The notes under the pieces are model-generated. The model was not told the origin of the DNA. It saw only the letters and a program-made list of their open reading frames with translations, and searched no databases. From Bemisia tabaci (lineage: Eukaryota; Arthropoda; Insecta; Hemiptera; Aleyrodidae): a stretch of DNA of 64,000 nt. Of the stretch, positions 1-11,313 are shown piece by piece (position 1 is the first letter of the stretch; the number at the start of each line of letters is the position of its first letter). The DNA lies in the NCBI RefSeq assembly GCF_918797505.1, contig NC_092797.1, positions 51,062,157 to 51,126,156 of the forward strand. Reading direction: 5' to 3'. The position numbers were made by a program, and so were the translations under genes.

Positions 1-250
1 GCAGCACGGACGTCCATCAAGTACGAATAGTTGTATCTCTGCGCCGTCGTTAACGCTCATCCTTTTCCTCGCCTTATTTCCATATTGTGTTCGTTTCCGT
101 TTGTCTTATTCGTAATGGTGCTTCAAACTAGTAGCATAGAGCAGAGCCTTGCGAGTTCAGGACTCACGCCATCGCGTCTTACATTTTTCATATGCAATGT
201 GAACATCCATCTTGCGCGAATAGTTGCATCGCGTTTACACTGTAGATGTC
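1..250 (-). repeat. Family G repeat, inverted relative of the 37-kb tandem block
   Basis: The stretch reads, in reverse complement, like the tandem units at 36953-37480: the same CACGAATAGTTGTATC core, the same creeping CpG-rich segment and the same TTGCGAGTTCACG stretch. A second diverged unit seems to start near 130 and reaches the GCGAATAGTTGCATCG near 220. It continues off the left edge. The 82-residue open frame here is a reading through the repeat and is not called as a gene. Confidence 0.6.
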
Positions 251-734
251 TCTTATTTTTGAATTTCGAGATAAATTAAGGTTAAGTTTGCCTGAGACAT
301 GCTATGGTATGTCCAGATCAATAGTCCTTTTAAAAAGGAAGAATATGTTTAAAAGTCTCTCAAGAGGTCTATAAAGGGTGCGTATGTCTAAAAATCGAAT
401 CGACTATCGCTTCTAATGTAACACATAGCGAATGAAAAAGAGGAATGATAACGCCCCTGTATGTCAACAAAAAGGTGAAAATTTCACAGAAAAGTATTTA
501 TGCTTCGAAAGTAGTTTTTGGACCTCTGGTCACCTCTATCATGCGCAAAAGCACCTCTTTTTACTCCTAACTCTCTCTCTGTTTCCGTTCATTTAGGAAA
601 GTGTCCTCATATATTCTCGGTCGTAATTTTTTTTTCTCTTCTTATTTTGCTGTATGTCAGAGGGGCGCGTTTCCGGCGCGCCAAGGAGACGAATCTGCCA
701 ATGGCAGATTGGCCTTATGGCCAGTCCGAGCCTG
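251..734. other. No gene seen
   Basis: AT-rich sequence with short chance frames. Around 660-720 there are small perfect hairpins (GGCGCGTTTCCGGCGCGCC and CTGCCAATGGCAG). I see no splice-flanked open segment. Confidence 0.4.
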
Positions 735-974
735 GATGCACAAAGAAGACAACGAGAAAAAGGAGCGATCCTATCTGTGGGAGCGAGTGGTTGCAATAGA
801 CAGGGGAGATAGGGAACTAACCAATTAAAGGCAACCCACTAGAGACTTCGTAGTTAATCCATCAATTGCTCCCTTAGTCTATAGTAACCACTCATTTCAA
901 TCAATAGGATCGCTACATTTTCCCTTTGTCATCTTTGTCTGTCGCCCCGTATAAGTGTTTCAATAATCAGCCCG
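735..974. mobile_element. Family D MITE, copy 1 (left end eroded)
   Basis: The right part carries the family D landmarks in order: GGAGCGATCC, GCGAGTGGTTGCAAT, CCAATAGGATCGCT-like CAATAGGATCGCT, then TTTGTCT and the terminal TCAATAATCAGCCCG. The left terminus (CGGGCTGATTATTG in better copies) is not recognisable. Non-coding. Confidence 0.6.
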
Positions 975-1187
975 ATGTCCATTATGCGTCTCCCGACTGT
1001 CCATTTTCTCGATGGCTATGTACATCTATGATGGAATAATTGATTCCTTTCATCAGAGAGGCACGGTTGATTAGAATCTAACGACATCTTCATTTTTTCA
1101 AGGAACGATCGCCCGGACTTGCTTGTTTTGTGTTGTGGATTTGAGATGTGAGGCGCCGGCTCTCACCTTCCGAATCGAGAGTTTGTT

Positions 1188-1315
1188 TATTGAACGTATT
1201 TCTATCAAACGGAACTACGTGCATTCAGACATGAGCCCTGAGACCCATAAGAATATATGCATAACAAGGCTCACATCACAATGCGCACAGGTCCGTTTGA
1301 TAGAAATACGCCCTA
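1188..1315. mobile_element. Family T foldback MITE, copy 1
   Basis: CGTATTTCTATCAAACGGA at the left is matched in inverted orientation by TCCGTTTGATAGAAATACG at the right, giving a foldback of about 125 bp. The same terminal sequence, slightly changed, bounds the larger copy at 6561-6952, and related pieces lie near 5806-5876 and 41840-41945. No coding potential. Confidence 0.65.
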
Positions 1316-1482
1316 TTGTCGGTCGTCACGTGTTCCCAATCATGGGCAACCAGCTAAATATTGACCCATTGGTGCGAGAACGTGATGGTGCGGTGTGTTT
1401 CACTTTCATCAATTCGGAGACAGTCCCTCGTGTTTTCCATTTCGGAAATTTTATTGACATCTGTGCGCGCTAATTGAATCGG

Positions 1483-1591
1483 TTTCTGTTAGATGGGTGT
1501 AAGCCCAAAAACTCTTGAGCCCTAGTGTCCTGCGTGATCAACGAAGGCCAGGGCTTATGAGTTTTTGAATTTACGCCCGTCTAACAGAAAC
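1483..1591. mobile_element. Family U short foldback
   Basis: GTTTCTGTTAGATGGGTGTA at 1483 and its imperfect inverted copy ending CGTCTAACAGAAAC at 1591 enclose about 35 bp of loop. The arms also share AAAAACTCTTGAGCCCT against AGGGCTTATGAGTTTTT. About 108 bp, hairpin-forming and non-coding. Only one copy in the window. Confidence 0.55.
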
Positions 1592-3397
1592 GATGTTTAA
1601 TTATACTACTGACTAAAAAAAAAAGTTGGTGTTGTGCGTGGAGAAACCGCCGATTCGAAGCCGGCCAATCCAGTAGACAAAATTGATGTTCGTAGAGCCG
1701 AATTGACTGTAGGGCCTTTTGCACAAATTTTTGTATACTTCTGCTTCAACAAAAACTTATCAATTTTCTCCGACCAAAGTATTTTCTCTTATATTTTACA
1801 TGCTTATAGCCAAGTCACTGAAAGACTCTCTCACCTTTTATCCAGCCCAATGTGTATTAAAAAAAAACCTCACACCTATTTAAGAAATCAAACTAAGTAA
1901 ATATGGGAAGCGAGTCAAATATTTTTTAAACTTCGAAGTTCAGTCAAGCAAGTAATTTTGCGCATATGAAAGAAAAGTTATTCGAATATGATAAAATAGA
2001 ATACAGGTTGGTGATCAAAAATCATCTGTGGGTTTTCTTTCATCATTACCATCATATGCGTACTTGACACTCCAATTACAATTTTACAAAAATGTCGAGG
2101 TTTAGAACGTATTTGACACAGTTTCCATATTTATACATCGTTTAATTTTTTGAGCACCGCAAATGAACTTTAAGCCTTGAAAAAAGGGTTGGCTGATTTC
2201 GTCACAGCTGACCCATATCAGTGTTGTGTTGTGCCCCAATTTATTGGCACTGCCCATCAAATGTATTGGAGTAGTACTCCACTTTTATGGCGAAACACCA
2301 ATTAGCTAGAGCGAAACTCCAATAAGTTTGCTTTACAGCATCAATGAGTACCAACAAGTGAACAACATCAATTTTGATTAGCTGTATTAAAAACATGCAA
2401 CCCATTTTATTTCATTGAGAGTGGATACAATTTCAAATTTAATGAAAGGACCTGAAGCTCCCTACACCTCCCCTCGTTTGGAGAAGTTCATTACCACTAA
2501 ACCTCTTTTCCGGGATGGTGTACGTTAGGGAGGTTTGCGCCACGAACTGCGCCCATAGACCTAAAAAACCCAAATCTGGCCCTGCGGGTGTTCGATTAAT
2601 TAAAACAGTGGTAAGAAATGACTTTTAATTAAAGGTTGAATTTGATGGCCCTCACAATCAGACAGATATTTTGCAAGTGTGACCGTGGTAATTTAGCCGT
2701 ACAATTCCGTGCTTTTTGATACCAAAATTTGACTTTCTACCCTGACATGATTGTCACGTTATGTCATTTCAAGCTTTCAGTTGGCGGCGTCGAAAGTGAC
2801 TGTGTGATATCACGTAATATCACTTTGTGGCCAGCGCGAAGCAGGAAATCATGATACATAAATCCAAGCGGTCTCTGGTCTGCTCATAACGCGGAACCAG
2901 AAAACTTGGGCATTATGAATGCTCACGAGTTTCGATGAAAATCAGTCGGGACTTATGTTAGCACAAACGTGTTAAATGGCGCCTTGGCCTTGCCTTGTGA
3001 CTTCACTGCATTAATGGGCAATGATGCGAGACCGTTGTAGAAACGACCCGAGTTACTATAAAGTTCTTCATCTTAATTAAAATGGTTGAAAAACCGCCGA
3101 GGGCTCTACGCATCGTCACGTTACACAGTTGTTGATAATTATTCTTAATTATTAATAATTATAGTCTTCTCTGCTTTCATTTTCCCAGCATGAAAGCAAC
3201 AAAACAATATCGAATGTATATAAATTTTATGAAACAAATAAGTTTCTTAGAGGAAAAAAAATTGAATTATCTTCGTATTTTGAAAATTTCACTTTTTCCT
3301 CGAAAGGGTCGTGTTTGTTCTCGCATTCAGAGGAATTTGTAATGGGTCCATTCGAACGTTCCTGCGACTTCTCACCTGATCAAGTAATTTTGCCAGA
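1592..3397. other. Mostly featureless; possible terminal exon on the minus strand
   Basis: No repeat family is recognised here. On the minus strand an AG acceptor after a modest pyrimidine run (position 2382) is followed by 46 open codons (2381-2241) ending in a TAA that overlaps AATAAA (2240-2245). Its phase fits the signal-peptide exon at 4328-4433. The open length is only mildly unlikely by chance, so it is not called as a gene. Confidence 0.2.
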
Positions 3398-3828
3398 CAT
3401 TCATCCGATGCCAGATACACAGCTACAAGAATAATTTTCGTCAAGTAAAATTGCACAAAAATCAAGATGGTCACATCCGAAAAGTCTAAAATTCATTCTT
3501 TAGCGCACATTTCTCGTAGTATGTAACACGTTTTATGAATTTGCTTCCATCCGTCGACAGTTTTTTTAGTCACCGCACCGATGACCAGGTTTACCCATAC
3601 AAAGAGACATACCTATTAAGAAAACCTGAGCTAAAAAATGAGCATCTCGCAAATTGTCCATCGCGTATGATTTCAATCGCTTGTTTCCTTCTAATTTCAT
3701 CATGTGGCAAAATTAAATTCTTCAAAGCAATTGAAATCATAAGTAAGACAGAGCGCAGTAGCATGTAACGCTATCTGCGCAAAAAGGGGGAATTCAATAC
3801 AGCGTGTTACAAACAACACAAGCCTCCA
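3398..3828. mobile_element. Family Q foldback, copy 1 (diverged)
   Basis: The left part contains AGATACACAGC, GATGGTCACAT and TTTAGCGCACA and the right part GCGTGTTACAAAC, the landmarks shared with the Q copies at 15133, 21600 and 57015. Ends are eroded and boundaries approximate. An apparent minus-strand splice donor inside it is a by-product of this element. Confidence 0.5.
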
Positions 3829-4327
3829 CATTGTGGAGTGCTTTTCAGACATTTATGATGTGCTCGTGGTGCTTTTCTTGCAACTGTACCTATGGAAAGT
3901 TTATTCTCTTAGTTGTGTGTCTTTCTTGTCCTTGACCCATTCTAAAAATTATTTTTGACGTTTTCAGAAACAATAATCGAGGGTCTTGGATGACAAGTGA
4001 GATAAGAGCAGTTTTTGAAAAAAATTGAGAAATTATAATGATTTCAACTAAATCTAATCTTAAAATATATTCTGTGAAAAATTTACTTCTAAAATCAAAA
4101 CTTTATAAGCGTCCTTCAGTAATTTAAAACCTTTCTTACGCCACAAGGCGCCATGTAATTTAAAAATTCTGACACGTACTTCTTCAAAAATCAAAATTTG
4201 CACTTATCCCACCTGTCGTCCAAACCCCCGAATTACAAATAATGCTCTTCAGAGTTCATGTTTAAATGCAGGTATGTTTTTCTCAAATTTTAGTGTCCAG
4301 TCTTTTGACTGATGAAGATTTTCTTAC

Positions 4328-4433
4328 CATATTTGATGCCGAGCAGACGAGGCTGAGGCCCAGAGCTGAGATGGCGAGGTAGCCCCATAATGGCGTGACC
4401 ATTGTCGGCCGCCTCCCGCCCAGACGCGGTCCC
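4328..4433 (-). CDS. Candidate first coding exon of a secreted or membrane protein
   Basis: On the minus strand a strong acceptor (TTTTTGTTTCAG, ending at 4434) opens a 106-base exon that ends at a good donor (ATG|GTAAGAAAA, donor bases from 4327). After 31 bases of apparent 5' leader the first ATG (4402-4400) starts 25 codons in phase 0: MVTPLWGYLAISALGLSL, then VCSASNM. The layout is that of a signal peptide: a short polar start, a hydrophobic core and small residues (CSAS) near the expected cleavage point. Local GC is higher than in the surroundings and no repeat family covers the exon. What the mature protein is cannot be told. The next exon would lie at lower coordinates, possibly outside the window. 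A perfect CRE (TGACGTCA, 4686-4693) and a YY1/Pho-like GCCATCTT lie a few hundred bases upstream in gene orientation. Confidence 0.45.
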
Positions 4434-4664
4434 CTGAAACAAAAACAGAATTCATTAAAAAAGTATACTTATACAAATGAAACGCAAGCCAGAATGCATG
4501 CAATGATATATTAAGGGTGCTCATGAACCTCTTTCAAGGTCTTGATCATAGTTGTTCCTTTAATTGCTTCTTTTCGCATGAGGCCTCATTTGGTTTACAT
4601 CGCGATTTAGGAAGAATCCCTTAAAATCAAGGAGGATAAAGGATGGTGGTCGCATTTCGATTTT

Positions 4665-4800
4665 GGCTGCCATCTTGAAGCGTTGTGACGTCAGGAGGGT
4701 ACGGGTTTTGCCGTGCAATCCAAGGTTAAGGCCCCCCCCCCCCCCCGGCGCCTAGGCCGGACCATGCACCCGATGTACCCGATACCGTGTGACGTCTAGA
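4665..4800. promoter_or_regulatory. CRE and YY1-like sites in a GC-rich patch
   Basis: GCTGCCATCTTGAAG contains the YY1/Pleiohomeotic core, and GTGACGTCAG at 4686-4693 contains a perfect CREB palindrome. A run of about 16 C follows near 4733. These sit upstream of the signal-peptide exon in its orientation, which would suit a promoter, but no core promoter element is evident. Confidence 0.25.
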
Positions 4801-5086
4801 GGGTGCGAAATGCAAACACCATTCTTCATCCGCCTTGCCTTAGAAAAACATTGTAAAAAGGACCATTTTTACGAACCTCGATTAAAATTCAGAAGTACTA
4901 CTTTTGAAATGGGCCCTTGAGAGGAGCTAAAATGCTTTTCCCCTGCAAAAATTAAAAAATGCGGAAGAGGAAATTATGCGATTTTCACAATTTTTAACTG
5001 ATCCCAAGGACTGAGCTTTGGTTTATGTTGAACACCAAACTTTTGCGGTTCAGGTAATCGAAGTTCTTGGCCGTAAGTACCAGTTT

Positions 5087-5181
5087 TCAGCAAGCTGACC
5101 CGAAGTTCGTTTTCTTGAACCTAAAACCTAAGTTCCAAAAAAGTTCGATTATCAATATGAACCGAAATATTTTTCTCCGTG
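5087..5181. mobile_element. Family Y element fragment
   Basis: The right end (AAAAAGTTCGATTATCAATATGAACCGAAATATTTTTCTCCGTG) resembles the right arm of the complete Y copy at 8948-9129, which ends TTTTTCCCTCCGTG. The left end is not recognisable. Confidence 0.35.
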
Positions 5182-6560
5182 TGACTCTGCGTAGTCCTTT
5201 GAAAGTCTCAAATTCTGTTACTGTCTTTTCTCCTACAACTTGAGAGTCTAGCCGTTGACGATTTTTGGTGGCGCCCAGTCCCATTTCCACGCACGGACAC
5301 GCGCGAAACTTAGGCCGCGTGATTTGGTGGAAGTTCAAGTTCGTTCCGCGTCCTAGTTCCAGCCACGGGCCCCTCCGCGTTTTCTGCGTCTCAATGTCGA
5401 ACTGTGGGACTCGGGAAGAACGGACCGCTTGGAGCTTCGTGCGGAGACAGAGACACGGCCGAATCGATGAGACGTAGCTTGCTCAAGGATAGTCTCTTTT
5501 ATGACGACTCCATTGAGAACGGTTTCAATAGGGACAACGGCGAACAGTCGAACGGCCCCGAAAACTAATTAGCAGACGATACTAATACTAACGGTACCAA
5601 GGGGCCACCGGACAGGGCACTCTTGGCAACAACTGTTGAAACTCTTCTGCCAAAATTTCTAAATTTTAAAAAGATAACTCCTCCAAAATGACTACAATTT
5701 AGGTAGAAAACAAAATCTCATTTGGGTGTTTATTTGGGGAACTTGGAAATTTCGTTCAACTCGTGCCTCCTCTGCTGTGAGGGCATATCTTTCTTTCGAC
5801 ACAAGCCTAATGGAAAGCATAGAGTTTATACGGATCACAAGGCTCACGTGGAAATAGAGTTGCCCTTACGCCAGAGGAGCGACGAAATGTAGCCTAAACA
5901 GAACCTCACGATGAGGCGTAAAAAGAGGACGCAAGTTTCCTGTACTGAGAAAAATATGTATGTTTTCTCGTGTCACCTTCGGTTGATACGAAAATTTAAA
6001 CACAAACAAACACTTTTGTGTTGACTTTGATAGAGTTGTTGTTAAATTTTGCACTGAAAACACTGGCAAACGCATATAACTGCAGGATCAACCGATGACT
6101 TGGGTTACTTTTGTGCCACCGCCCGTATATTAACACAACTTTTGGTTACTTTTTATCCCTGTGTAGAAAGGGCCAATCTAGTGTGGGAGGAGAGGATAAG
6201 TTTAACAAATCTAAAAAAAAAACCCTTCAAGTTGATTGAAATTGATCATTTGTCACTCCTCAACTCCAGGACGCAATCCTATTTTGAATTTGAGATAAAA
6301 ATATTTTACAAAGCATGTCGGGTGGCTGTCTCAAAAACTAGTCAATTTAGAACGCGACTAACGATTTTGGAAAAATCGAGCTTTGAACGGATTAGTACCG
6401 TTGAGTACAGACTCTAATTTCGTTGTTGAGATGGTATATATTTTGATACAACGAGTACCTGGATAATAAAAAATGAAGGAGAAGCAAAGATGCTTTCTTA
6501 TTGAATCTATAACGCTTGCTCAGACGTGAACAATGTCATCGGAAAATGGGAACATGACTT
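5182..6560. other. No gene seen
   Basis: Moderately GC-rich around 5260-5480. A fragment related to family T lies around 5806-5876 (ACAAGGCTCACGTGG). No splice-flanked open frame was found. Confidence 0.35.
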
Positions 6561-6952
6561 CAATTGGACGTATTTCTACCAAACAGACCTATGTGGAGGT
6601 GAGAAATATGGGGTGTGCTCTAGGAAGCTGCATAAGAAGCAATGTAAAAGTGGGCGTGGTTCCTTTTGAAGAATTGGAAAAGCGGGATTTTGCATTCTAT
6701 CAAAGAGACCTATGTGCAACTGAATGCGGAACTCATGAGCCGCGGGCATGGCAAGAGAGCCTTGTGCACAGGGCTCACGAGTTACAGCGCCCCGACGACG
6801 AGCTCCCTCACGTTCGAGTGCGCACTATCATTGCCGCTGACGTCACTGGCGCACAATTATTCCCATTCACTCGCCACGCAAAGAGAACTAACGAGCACAC
6901 CCCACATTTCTCACCTCCACATAGGTCTCTTTGGTAGAATTACGTCCAATTG
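6561..6952. mobile_element. Family T foldback MITE, copy 2 (392 bp)
   Basis: CAATTGGACGTATTTCTACC at the left end and the inverted CGTCCAATTG at the right end bound the element. The arms match over about 60 bases (CCTATGTGGAGGTGAGAAAT against ATTTCTCACCTCCACATAGG). The middle contains a partial internal repeat of the terminus (CTATCAAAGAGACCTATGTG) and a perfect CRE (6838-6845). The two overlapping frames of about 100-130 residues are readings through it. Confidence 0.75.
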
Positions 6953-7551
6953 ACGCACCCAATAAATCCTGAACATGGCTTCGACTTGTGCCAAATGCTT
7001 TTTCACAGTAAATTACTAAACCTTTTTGTGTCGTGTGCCAGCTATAACAATTTTACGGTAGAAGTTTACATTGTTTTCGGAAGTGCAACTATATTGAGGA
7101 GATAAACTAGTACCTCTAAGTCAAAGAATTGTTTCCACGTGGATGTAACAGCATGTTAAGATACCATAAAAGCTTATATGCCAGTCACCCCGCTAACATA
7201 GATAAATCAATTACCAATATGAGTTACCTACTGAAAAAGACATTCGCCAGCCAAAGCGTTGCATGTTTACCGTTAAATCAGCTCCAACACGACGAAAAAC
7301 CGGGTCATTGCTGGCCTACATTGCAACGCTGCACGGTTACTCCCTCTACATGTGAAACCATTAATTTTCCATCCAAGTCCTGAGTGATGAGTGCATTAAA
7401 ATAAGGCTCAAATAAAAAATCAATTACCATTCCCTCACGTTACGAAGAGGAAACAGTTTGCGAAGGATCAGATCAGATCTGAATATTAAACTAGAGTTGC
7501 CATTTTAACGCGGAATTCTTCAGCTTGCGATACAGGAAAACCGTATTTTAT
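6953..7551. other. No gene seen
   Basis: AT-rich and unique in the window. An 84-codon frame at 7129-7383 has no splice signals or recognisable domains. Confidence 0.35.
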
Positions 7552-7559
7552 GGTAGAAA

Positions 7560-7882
7560 TAGAGTCCCTTTATACTGAGAGTCAAGACAATTCGGCTCAT
7601 GGATGTCACAAACGGGAATAAAGATTACAGAAATTGAACGGTTTTTGTTGGTTTTTTGTAATCTTTGATCGGCCCATTCTCAAATTCCTCTCTCCATTCC
7701 TTCTGTCATTCCGTTTGTTCCTTGTCGAACCCGAAATTCCTCGGTCCATTCCATATTATAATCTTTGCAATCCGTGAAACTGTAATCTTTATTCCCGTTT
7801 GTGACACTGTGAAGGCCTAAAATACGGGAACCAATCAGAAATGGATTCACATTGTCTTGACTCTCAGTATAAAGGGACTCTA
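7560..7882 (+). mobile_element. Family C MITE, copy 1 (hAT-like)
   Basis: The ends are TAGAGTCCCTTTATACTGAG and its exact inverse, and the element is flanked by an identical 8-bp target duplication GGTAGAAA (7552-7559 and 7883-7890). Eight-base duplications and a start of the form YARNG (TAGAG) are hAT traits. The interior has two GGGAATAAAGATTAC blocks in opposite orientation. No transposase, so a non-autonomous element. Confidence 0.88.
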
Positions 7883-8283
7883 GGTAGAAACGGCAACGTG
7901 TATCCAGAGGCGGATGATGAGCCGGGTGGCTCGATGGTTTTCAGATCTGAATGGTTTGATAGGATCCGATGCCCGTGCAATTATGAGGTGTTTACTCTAA
8001 AGCAATCTAATTAGCATTCGGAGGTTGTTAGTGCGTTTATCGCCCGATTACAATTCAAGGTCGTCTATGGAGTCATCCTTTTTGTTCCGTTGAGTCCATC
8101 CGATATCGTCCCTCATAGTTTTTTTTTGCGATGAATATTGAATAACTCAAGACCCAGCATGAAATGATAGCTTTTGATTTATTCTGAGTTCGTGATGTTA
8201 GGCCTGCAGATTCCTAAAATTGTATTGTGTAAATTATTATGTCAGATTTTTAGATTTTTCCCCTTTTTCATGAGCCTCTAGAC

Positions 8284-8755
8284 TCTGTTAGTTTTGGTTT
8301 TCCATCATAGAGTATTGTTTTGTTTCATGATTTGAAGGAGATGAGAATGACTGATGTAATTTTTGGTGACTTTAACGAATGGTTAGAAAAAAGTAGAATT
8401 AGAATCATAATACTTTCTTTGCACACAACAGTTGTAGCAAACTAGTTTGAGTTTTCCATTTTAGAATATTTTTCCGTTTCACGACTTGAAGGAGTTGATA
8501 ATGACCATTGTAATTTTTGGAGACTTCAACGAATGGTTGGACAGAATCATAGCATTAGAATCACAATGCTTTTTTTGCAAATAGGAGCAAAAGTAAACTT
8601 GTTTGGGTTTGTTGGAATATTGTCCAGCTTCATATGTTATGAGAGTTACGAATGGCCATTATAACTTTTGAAGACTTTAACGAATAGTTAGAAAAAAGAA
8701 GCATCAGAATCATAAGGCTTTTTTTGGCTTACAAGAGTTACAGCAAACTAAATAG
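8284..8755. repeat. Family N degenerate tandem repeat, about 150-bp period
   Basis: Three and a half diverged units share GAGATGAGAATGAC-like starts at 8338, 8492 and 8641, then TAATTTTTGGNGACTTNAACGAATGGTTAGA, AGAATCATAATNCTTT and GCAAACTA. Divergence is high, so the array is old. Non-coding. Confidence 0.65.
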
Positions 8756-8947
8756 ACAATGTTACAAATGAACTTGCAAAAAGGAAGGATGTTGAGCACA
8801 TCGGATTATGAATATTCGATTTGGGGAGTATGCACTTTAAATAAAATGTGTATTTGTAATGTGCTGCCCTGATTTTATTGCAATTATACCCGTGGAAGTG
8901 TACTTAGTTTGCTGCACATCATCTGTCTACAACAAACTCACTAATTA

Positions 8948-9129
8948 CACTGAGAAAATATAGCTCAGATATCAAACGCGGCAGTTTTTTGGTTCAAGGA
9001 ACCGAATTATTGGATCATTAGAACTGATTTTGGTTAGCTGGATCAAAAGTTTGTTTTTTTTATCAACAATTTCGGCTACCAGAACCGAAAACTTCGTGTT
9101 CCATATCAATCGAACTTTTTCCCTCCGTG
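8948..9129. mobile_element. Family Y MITE with CACTGAGAAAA ends
   Basis: It starts CACTGAGAAAATATAGC and ends TTTTTCCCTCCGTG, with TA on both sides (8946-8947 and 9130-9131). The arms match imperfectly. The CAC...GTG ends with a 2-bp duplication are the same design as families A and I. Confidence 0.6.
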
Positions 9130-9131
9130 TA

Positions 9132-10110
9132 GTTACACGTTTCGGCCCTTTCGTAAACTTAGAGTGGCATCGAGATACCATTTTTTAGAGTAATGATCCC
9201 ATCGCCGCGAAAATCGAAAGGTGGGAACAGCCGAGCGGTGGGACCTCGGCCAAATCACGTAAAATAATAAACGACGCCAGTTCTTCACGAGGAGAAAAGG
9301 TTCGCGGTTCCTAATTAGAGAGATGCCGCAATCGAACCCAGCTCGACCAGTCTCCAGGGGGAAGAAAGGCGGCGCCACAGCAGTATACACTCCGAACAGT
9401 ACTGCCAGTTTTTGCCGAAAGCACTCGTTTCTCACTACGTCAGATTAGATTTATTCCTATCGAATCGATATAAATGGTCTAATTCAACCAAAATAAACCT
9501 AACTACGTATCGTATTGCCTATTTTCTACTTGTGTTTTAGTTTTTTTTTTAAAGAGGACAAAACAGCTAAACACCTTGAAACTCTGTCCATTTTCCACAA
9601 GTTATGTTAACAATATTTTAGCGGCTCTGGTGCTTGCACTAGAGCTGCAATTCCGGACGGTCCCAGCTGGGGAGTATCAACGGACCATGTTACATTGGAG
9701 AGACCGCATGTTGGTTGATGGGAATCGGCGCCATTTTCTGCTGTTTAGGGGGGACTGATTTTATTTTAATTGATATCTTTTTCCTGTGAGCGAATGCTAT
9801 GTTGTGTAGTGTATTTTTGGAATCATGGTGATACTGTCAATAATTCAAAACGGGTCTGTGCTTTAATCTCGCACTGGAAAAAATGTACTTTACGTTTAAA
9901 ATTTGAAAATTCAAATCTATAAGTTTTCGCGCTTTTTTCGAAGAATGCCGTGGTTGGAGCTTCCTAGTCATACTACTCGACATCAGTTGATAGTAAACAA
10001 AGGTTACCAAGGAAACCGTAAACGCGTAACAACTACCTACCGTCGCCAGAGCCGCTTTCCGACGCGAATGCGTTGGAGCTTCCTGCTTGTTTTAAAAATT
10101 CAAGTCTCTG
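9132..10110. other. No gene seen; one lone CACTGG end
   Basis: 9290-9440 is GC-rich. At about 9874 a CACTGGAAAAAATGT resembles the start of a CACTGG-type element but I find no matching right end. A GTTGGAGCTTCCT motif occurs twice (9953 and 10074). No exon-like segment. Confidence 0.35.
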
Positions 10111-10391
10111 CGGGCAGATTGTTGAAGTTGATATAGACAAAGCGATAGACAAAGAAGATAACGGGAAACTGGAGCAATTCTATTGGTTGAAGCTGGTCCT
10201 TGTTATTGACTAAAAGGGAAAATGATGGACTAACTATACAGGGTCTCTGAGTTCTCGTTAGCTAGTTTGTTACTTGAAGCCTTTATCCATTGAGACATGC
10301 GACCATCCGCTTCCACCAATAGGATCGCCTAATTTTCCCTTTGCCTTTTTTGTCTATCGTTTTGTCGCTGTAAATACCAAGTATTAGCTGA
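10111..10391. mobile_element. Family D MITE, copy 2
   Basis: It starts CGGGCAGATTGTTGAAGTTGAT and carries AGCGATAGACAAA, GATGGACTAACTATA, CCAATAGGATCGC and TTGTCTATCGTTTTGTC before the eroded right end near ATTAGCTGATC. The terminal blocks are inverted copies of each other (TAGACAAAGCGATAGACAAA against TTTGTCTATCG). Confidence 0.75.
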
Positions 10392-10577
10392 TCTTAATTC
10401 ATCCTAGTTCTTGATGAATTTATACTTCAATTTTTGTAATTATTTTGGGACGACATTGTTCCCCAATAAGCCTGCGGAGGAAGGAAATCGACTCACAGCG
10501 AAAGCCTTATTCTTTTGAGCGTTGCACTCCCTCTCTTAGCAGAGTGGCACAGAGACACTCTCGGAGCTTTTTAATCG

Positions 10578-10863
10578 ATAGTATTCGATACATCAAACGG
10601 CTGAGCTTGTATCGTTATCGATTGGTTCAAAACATAAACATAGCCTCAAAAGTAAATTCAGAAATCTGAGAGAACGGGTCTTTTGTATATAACAGATTTT
10701 TTATTCTTTTGAGTGCCAAATGCCAATTCAAAGTGAAATTGTCAGGAAATTTCTCATTTTCAGCTTTTCCAACTTAAATCCTTACAGTTTGGTTTGAGGT
10801 TATGTTCATGTTCTATTGTTTCGAACCAAACGATACATCGAACCGTTATCGAATACGGTCTAT
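10578..10863 (+). mobile_element. Family P element, copy 1
   Basis: A 286-bp unit that recurs in inverted orientation at 37972-38241. The ends are ATAGTATTCGATACATCAAACGG and ATCGAATACGGTCTAT, imperfect inverted repeats. The interior shares TTTATTCTTTTGAGTGCCAA and TCAGCTTTTCCAACTTAAAT with copy 2. No clear target duplication. Confidence 0.7.
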
Positions 10864-11311
10864 ATGATTTCTTAAGATTGAGAAATCACGAATCGATCGA
10901 TCGACTATTGAATCGTTCTCGAAAGTACGGAGGATTTAGATGCAGCCAGTATTACAACGGATTCCGGAGACAGTGTGGCAAACCTTCCCGGGCGCACGAA
11001 ACAGAAAGAGGCACCCAACAAAAGTCATTACGACCACGACCGGTGCGCGGCGAGCGAAGATCGGAGAAGGTCAGAGAGAAAAAATTGCACGCGGCTCATC
11101 TCCCGCGAGCCAATTGTTGTCGATCGCGCCGGGGGTAATCGCCGCGATTTTCGGCCACGGCCTCTTCATTACGGCCACGGCCTCTTCATCACGGCTCCGT
11201 CGTCCGATGGCCCCCAACTGACCTGTCTAATCACGTTGTCTGCGGAGATCAGAATTCTGCTGGCACGGTCGATCGGCAGAATTGAAACAGGCCAATGAAG
11301 ATCGCTGAACC
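10864..11311. other. GC-rich stretch with a 20-bp direct duplication
   Basis: 10960-11290 is CpG-rich. CGGCCACGGCCTCTTCATNA is repeated head to tail at about 11152-11193. All three frames stay open for a while, as expected at high GC, with no splice signals that agree, so no gene is called. It could be regulatory. Confidence 0.3.
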
Positions 11312-11313
11312 TG

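Noticed and set aside
1651..1670. GATTCGAAGCC resembling a tRNA B box
   Set aside because: No complementary T stem, no A box at the right distance and no acceptor stem.
3363..3409. Minus-strand 47-base exon with acceptor TTCTTGTAG and donor CAG|GTGAGAA
   Set aside because: The segment aligns with the arm of the Q foldback (compare 57040-57085), so the splice signals are incidental to the element.
11152..11193. Short direct repeats as a possible CRISPR array
   Set aside because: Two adjacent 20-bp copies without spacers in a eukaryotic sequence; a simple duplication.
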